Below are positions 61,841 to 64,000 of a stretch of DNA of 64,000 bases, piece after piece (the first letter of the stretch is position 1; each line of letters opens with the position of its first letter). The position numbers and the translations under genes are program-made. Source of the stretch: Sphingomonas aurea (GTDB lineage Bacteria > Pseudomonadota > Alphaproteobacteria > Sphingomonadales > Sphingomonadaceae); NCBI RefSeq assembly GCF_030678875.1, contig NZ_JAUUDS010000001.1, positions 310,001 to 374,000 on the forward strand, read 5' to 3'. The notes below the pieces were generated by a model that worked only from the letters and a program-made list of their open reading frames with translations, was not told the DNA's origin and did no database searches.

Positions 61841-62530
61841 ATGCACAATCCATTCGAGACCGGTGATTTCGCGAGCCCGCTGGCGGGCGCCGGTGTCGGG
61901 CTGCAGCAGACGCAGGCCGGTCTCGTTCCCATCGTTATCGAACAGTCCAATCGCGGCGAGCGGTCGTTCGACATCTTCTCGCGCCTGCTGCGCGAGCGCA
62001 TCGTCTTCGTGACCGGCGGGGTCGAGGACGGCATGGCCAGCCTCATCACCGCGCAGCTGCTCTTCCTCGAGTCCGAGAACCCGAAGAAGGACATCTTCAT
62101 GTACATCAACTCGCCGGGCGGCGTCGTCACGGCGGGCATGGCGATCCACGACACCATGCAGTACATCCGCCCGCGCGTCGGCACGGTGTGCATCGGTCAG
62201 GCGGCTTCGATGGGCAGCTTCCTGCTCGCGTCCGGCGAGCCCGGGATGCGCGTGGCGCTGACCAACGCGCGGATCATGATCCACCAGCCTTCGGGCGGCG
62301 CGCAGGGCATGGCGTCGGACATCGAGATCCAGGCCAAGGAAATCCTGCGTATCCGCGCCCGGATGAACGAGCTGTACGCGAAGTACACCGGCCAGCCGAT
62401 CGAGGAGATCGAGCGGCGCATGGACCGCGACACCTTCCTGTCGTCGGACGAAGCGAAGAATTTCGGCCTGATCGACGAGGTGTTCGACAAGCGTCCGGTT
62501 CCGTCCGACGACGTGGCGGCCGCGGCCTGA
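61841..62530 (+). CDS. clpP: ATP-dependent Clp protease proteolytic subunit
   Basis: 229 residues. Catalytic Ser in [11 protein letters not shown], His in [15 protein letters not shown] and a downstream Asp complete the triad; [16 protein letters not shown] precedes. It forms the barrel that degrades proteins unfolded by ClpX, encoded next. A 57-nt gap separates it from the glycosyltransferase. Confidence 0.98.
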   Translation: MHNPFETGDFASPLAGAGVGLQQTQAGLVPIVIEQSNRGERSFDIFSRLLRERIVFVTGGVEDGMASLITAQLLFLESENPKKDIFMYINSPGGVVTAGMAIHDTMQYIRPRVGTVCIGQAASMGSFLLASGEPGMRVALTNARIMIHQPSGGAQGMASDIEIQAKEILRIRARMNELYAKYTGQPIEEIERRMDRDTFLSSDEAKNFGLIDEVFDKRPVPSDDVAAAA

Positions 62531-62540
62531 CTTGCGATAC

Positions 62541-62574
62541 GGCGAGGGTCGGGGCCTAGGTCGCCGCCCTCGCC
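62541..62574 (+). terminator. Hairpin between clpP and clpX
   Basis: GGCGAGGG (62541-62548) pairs with CCCTCGCC (62567-62574), 10 nt after the clpP stop, followed by ATTGTC. A partial terminator here would let clpP and clpX be expressed at different levels. Confidence 0.4.
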
Positions 62575-62753
62575 ATTGTCGCTCCATTAAGACGGATCGG
62601 TGTAGCGGGGCGGAGAACGGCGTTCCGTCCGGGTCGATGACGGCTTGTAGAGCGGCGGCGGGAAGGCCATATCTGGTGCCCGGCGCGATCCGTTCGCGGA
62701 CGCGCACAGCGTAGACGCCGTCGTGCGACATGGCGGCCAAGAGGGTTATCTGA

Positions 62754-64000
62754 ATGACGAAGCTGAGCGGTGGCGACTCGAAGAGCACCCTCTACTGCTC
62801 GTTCTGCGGCAAGTCGCAGCACGAGGTGCGCAAGCTGATCGCCGGACCGACGGTCTTCATCTGCGACGAGTGCGTGGAGCTGTGCAACGACATCATCCGC
62901 GAGGAGACGAAGTCGGCGCTGGTGTCCAAGAAGGACGGCGGCGTGCCGACCCCGCAGGAGATCTGTAACGTCCTGGACGATTACGTCATCGGGCAGAAGC
63001 AGGCCAAGCGCGTATTGTCTGTGGCGGTCCACAACCACTACAAGCGGCTAAACCACGGTGCCAAGGGTGCCGATGTCGAGCTGGCCAAGTCGAACATCCT
63101 GCTCGTCGGCCCGACCGGCTGCGGCAAGACGCTGCTGGCGCAAACGCTGGCGCGCATCCTCGACGTGCCGTTCACGATGGCCGATGCGACGACGCTGACC
63201 GAAGCGGGTTACGTCGGCGAGGATGTCGAGAACATCATCCTCAAGCTGCTCCAGGCGTCGGACTATAATGTTGAGCGGGCGCAGCGCGGCATCGTCTATA
63301 TCGACGAGATCGACAAGATCAGCCGCAAGGCCGAGAACCCGTCGATCACGCGCGACGTGTCAGGCGAGGGCGTACAACAGGCGCTCCTGAAGCTGATGGA
63401 GGGCACCACCGCCTCCGTGCCGCCGCAGGGCGGGCGCAAGCATCCGCAGCAGGAGTTCCTGCAGGTCGACACGACCAACATCCTGTTCATCTGCGGCGGT
63501 GCGTTTTCTGGCCTCGAGAAGATCATCGGTGATCGCCTGCAGGGCAAGTCGATCGGTTTCGGCGCCTATGTCGCCGCGCCCGAGGAGAAGCGTACCGGCG
63601 AGGTGCTGCGCCAGACCGAGCCCGAGGATCTGCTGAAGTTCGGCCTGATCCCCGAGTTCGTCGGCCGCCTGCCGGTGATCGCGACGCTGGAGGACCTCGA
63701 CGTCGGTGCGCTGGTCAAGATCCTGAAGGAGCCGAAGAACGCGCTGGTCAAGCAATACCAGAAGCTGTTCGAGATGGAGCAGGTGGAGTTGGGCTTCACC
63801 GACGATGCGCTGGTCTCGGTCGCCAAGAAGGGCATCGAACGCAAGACCGGCGCGCGCGGGCTGCGCTCGATCCTGGAGGGCATCCTGCTCGACACCATGT
63901 TCGACCTGCCCGGCATGGACGGCGTCGACGAGGTGATGATCGACAAGGACGTGGTCGAAGGCCGCAAGGAACCGATCCGCGTCTATACCGAGAAGAAGCA
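62754..64000 (+). CDS. clpX: ATP-dependent Clp protease ATPase subunit ClpX (3' end cut)
   Basis: About 415 codons seen of an expected ~422, so only the last few residues are missing. N-terminal zinc finger [21 protein letters not shown]; Walker [11 protein letters not shown]; Walker [11 protein letters not shown]; pore GYVGEDVE and RKH-loop; IGF loop KSIGFGAY contacts ClpP; sensor [14 protein letters not shown]. It unfolds substrates for ClpP. Confidence 0.98.
   Translation, partial: MTKLSGGDSKSTLYCSFCGKSQHEVRKLIAGPTVFICDECVELCNDIIREETKSALVSKKDGGVPTPQEICNVLDDYVIGQKQAKRVLSVAVHNHYKRLNHGAKGADVELAKSNILLVGPTGCGKTLLAQTLARILDVPFTMADATTLTEAGYVGEDVENIILKLLQASDYNVERAQRGIVYIDEIDKISRKAENPSITRDVSGEGVQQALLKLMEGTTASVPPQGGRKHPQQEFLQVDTTNILFICGGAFSGLEKIIGDRLQGKSIGFGAYVAAPEEKRTGEVLRQTEPEDLLKFGLIPEFVGRLPVIATLEDLDVGALVKILKEPKNALVKQYQKLFEMEQVELGFTDDALVSVAKKGIERKTGARGLRSILEGILLDTMFDLPGMDGVDEVMIDKDVVEGRKEPIRVYTEKK

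Noticed and set aside
61559..62788. 409-codon minus-strand frame across clpP and the clpP/clpX gap
   Set aside because: It is antisense to clpP and the glycosyltransferase, its GC3 in the gap is lower than real genes here, and no ribosome binding site is visible.

Overview
The window is a GC-rich stretch of alphaproteobacterial chromosome that most resembles Sphingomonas or a close relative (Sphingomonadales). The assignment rests on conserved gene orders (rpmH-rnpA-yidD-yidC-engB, tig...clpP-clpX, methyltransferase/comF-grxC-nitrilase-DUF1178, miaA-ilvB-ilvN-ilvC, gatC-gatA-gatB), on the DUF1501/DUF1800 pair, and on families of short interspersed inverted repeats. No phage, insertion sequence, CRISPR array or rRNA gene is visible. 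Four tRNA genes are present: Pro-CGG, Leu-CAA, Arg-CCT and Leu-TAG.

Layout. 1-5.3 kb: the 3' part of tamB and a flavin monooxygenase. 5.4-5.6 kb: a 17-codon micro-ORF with a strong ribosome binding site and its own terminator. 5.6-9.8 kb: a c-di-GMP/phosphorelay operon (EAL protein, TPR sensor kinase, single-domain receiver). 10-12.3 kb: tRNA-Pro, lepA, DUF4287. 12.3-15.4 kb: DUF1800-DUF1501 export pair. 15.5-18.8 kb: a glycosyltransferase facing an acyl-CoA-dehydrogenase-like / PIG-L deacetylase / methyltransferase operon. 18.9-22.6 kb: the rpmH-to-engB operon plus a gamma-glutamylcyclotransferase-like gene. 22.8-26.8 kb: comM, tRNA-Leu, a uracil-DNA-glycosylase-like gene and a Tat-exported TldD-like protein. 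26.8-32.5 kb: LysR regulator and leucine catabolism (isovaleryl-CoA dehydrogenase, both methylcrotonyl-CoA carboxylase subunits).

32.5-36.6 kb: BioC-like methyltransferase divergent from comF-grxC-nitrilase-DUF1178-EamA, a tightly overlapping operon. 36.7-38.8 kb: tRNA-Arg, two tiny proteins (SWIB, DUF2945), folE and a pteridine-reductase-like SDR. 38.8-47.1 kb: leuA, a YceI protein, ilvC/ilvN/ilvB/miaA and serB. 47.3-49.5 kb: a chromosomal ParA, a ribbon-helix-helix-like partner and a TPR lipoprotein. 49.5-53.5 kb: pseudo-dihydroorotase, pyrB, ruvX and a DUF3089 hydrolase. 53.6-57.3 kb: gatCAB and a GFA protein. 57.5-64 kb: a cyclophilin, two small proteins, tRNA-Leu, trigger factor, a glycosyltransferase, clpP and clpX (cut by the window end).

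Most of the window is housekeeping DNA. The most unusual points are: the micro-ORF at 5.4 kb; the N-terminus of engB, which appears to be encoded by two nested palindromic repeats, one of which folds as a three-way junction; the glycosyltransferase/deacetylase/N-methyltransferase-like/flavoprotein cluster, whose chemistry order recalls nodC-nodB-nodS; the ParA/RHH/TPR-lipoprotein trio; the pseudo-dihydroorotase; and a trigger factor with a His-rich segment followed by a histone-H1-like tail. Family assignments come from motifs read by eye; no database search was possible.
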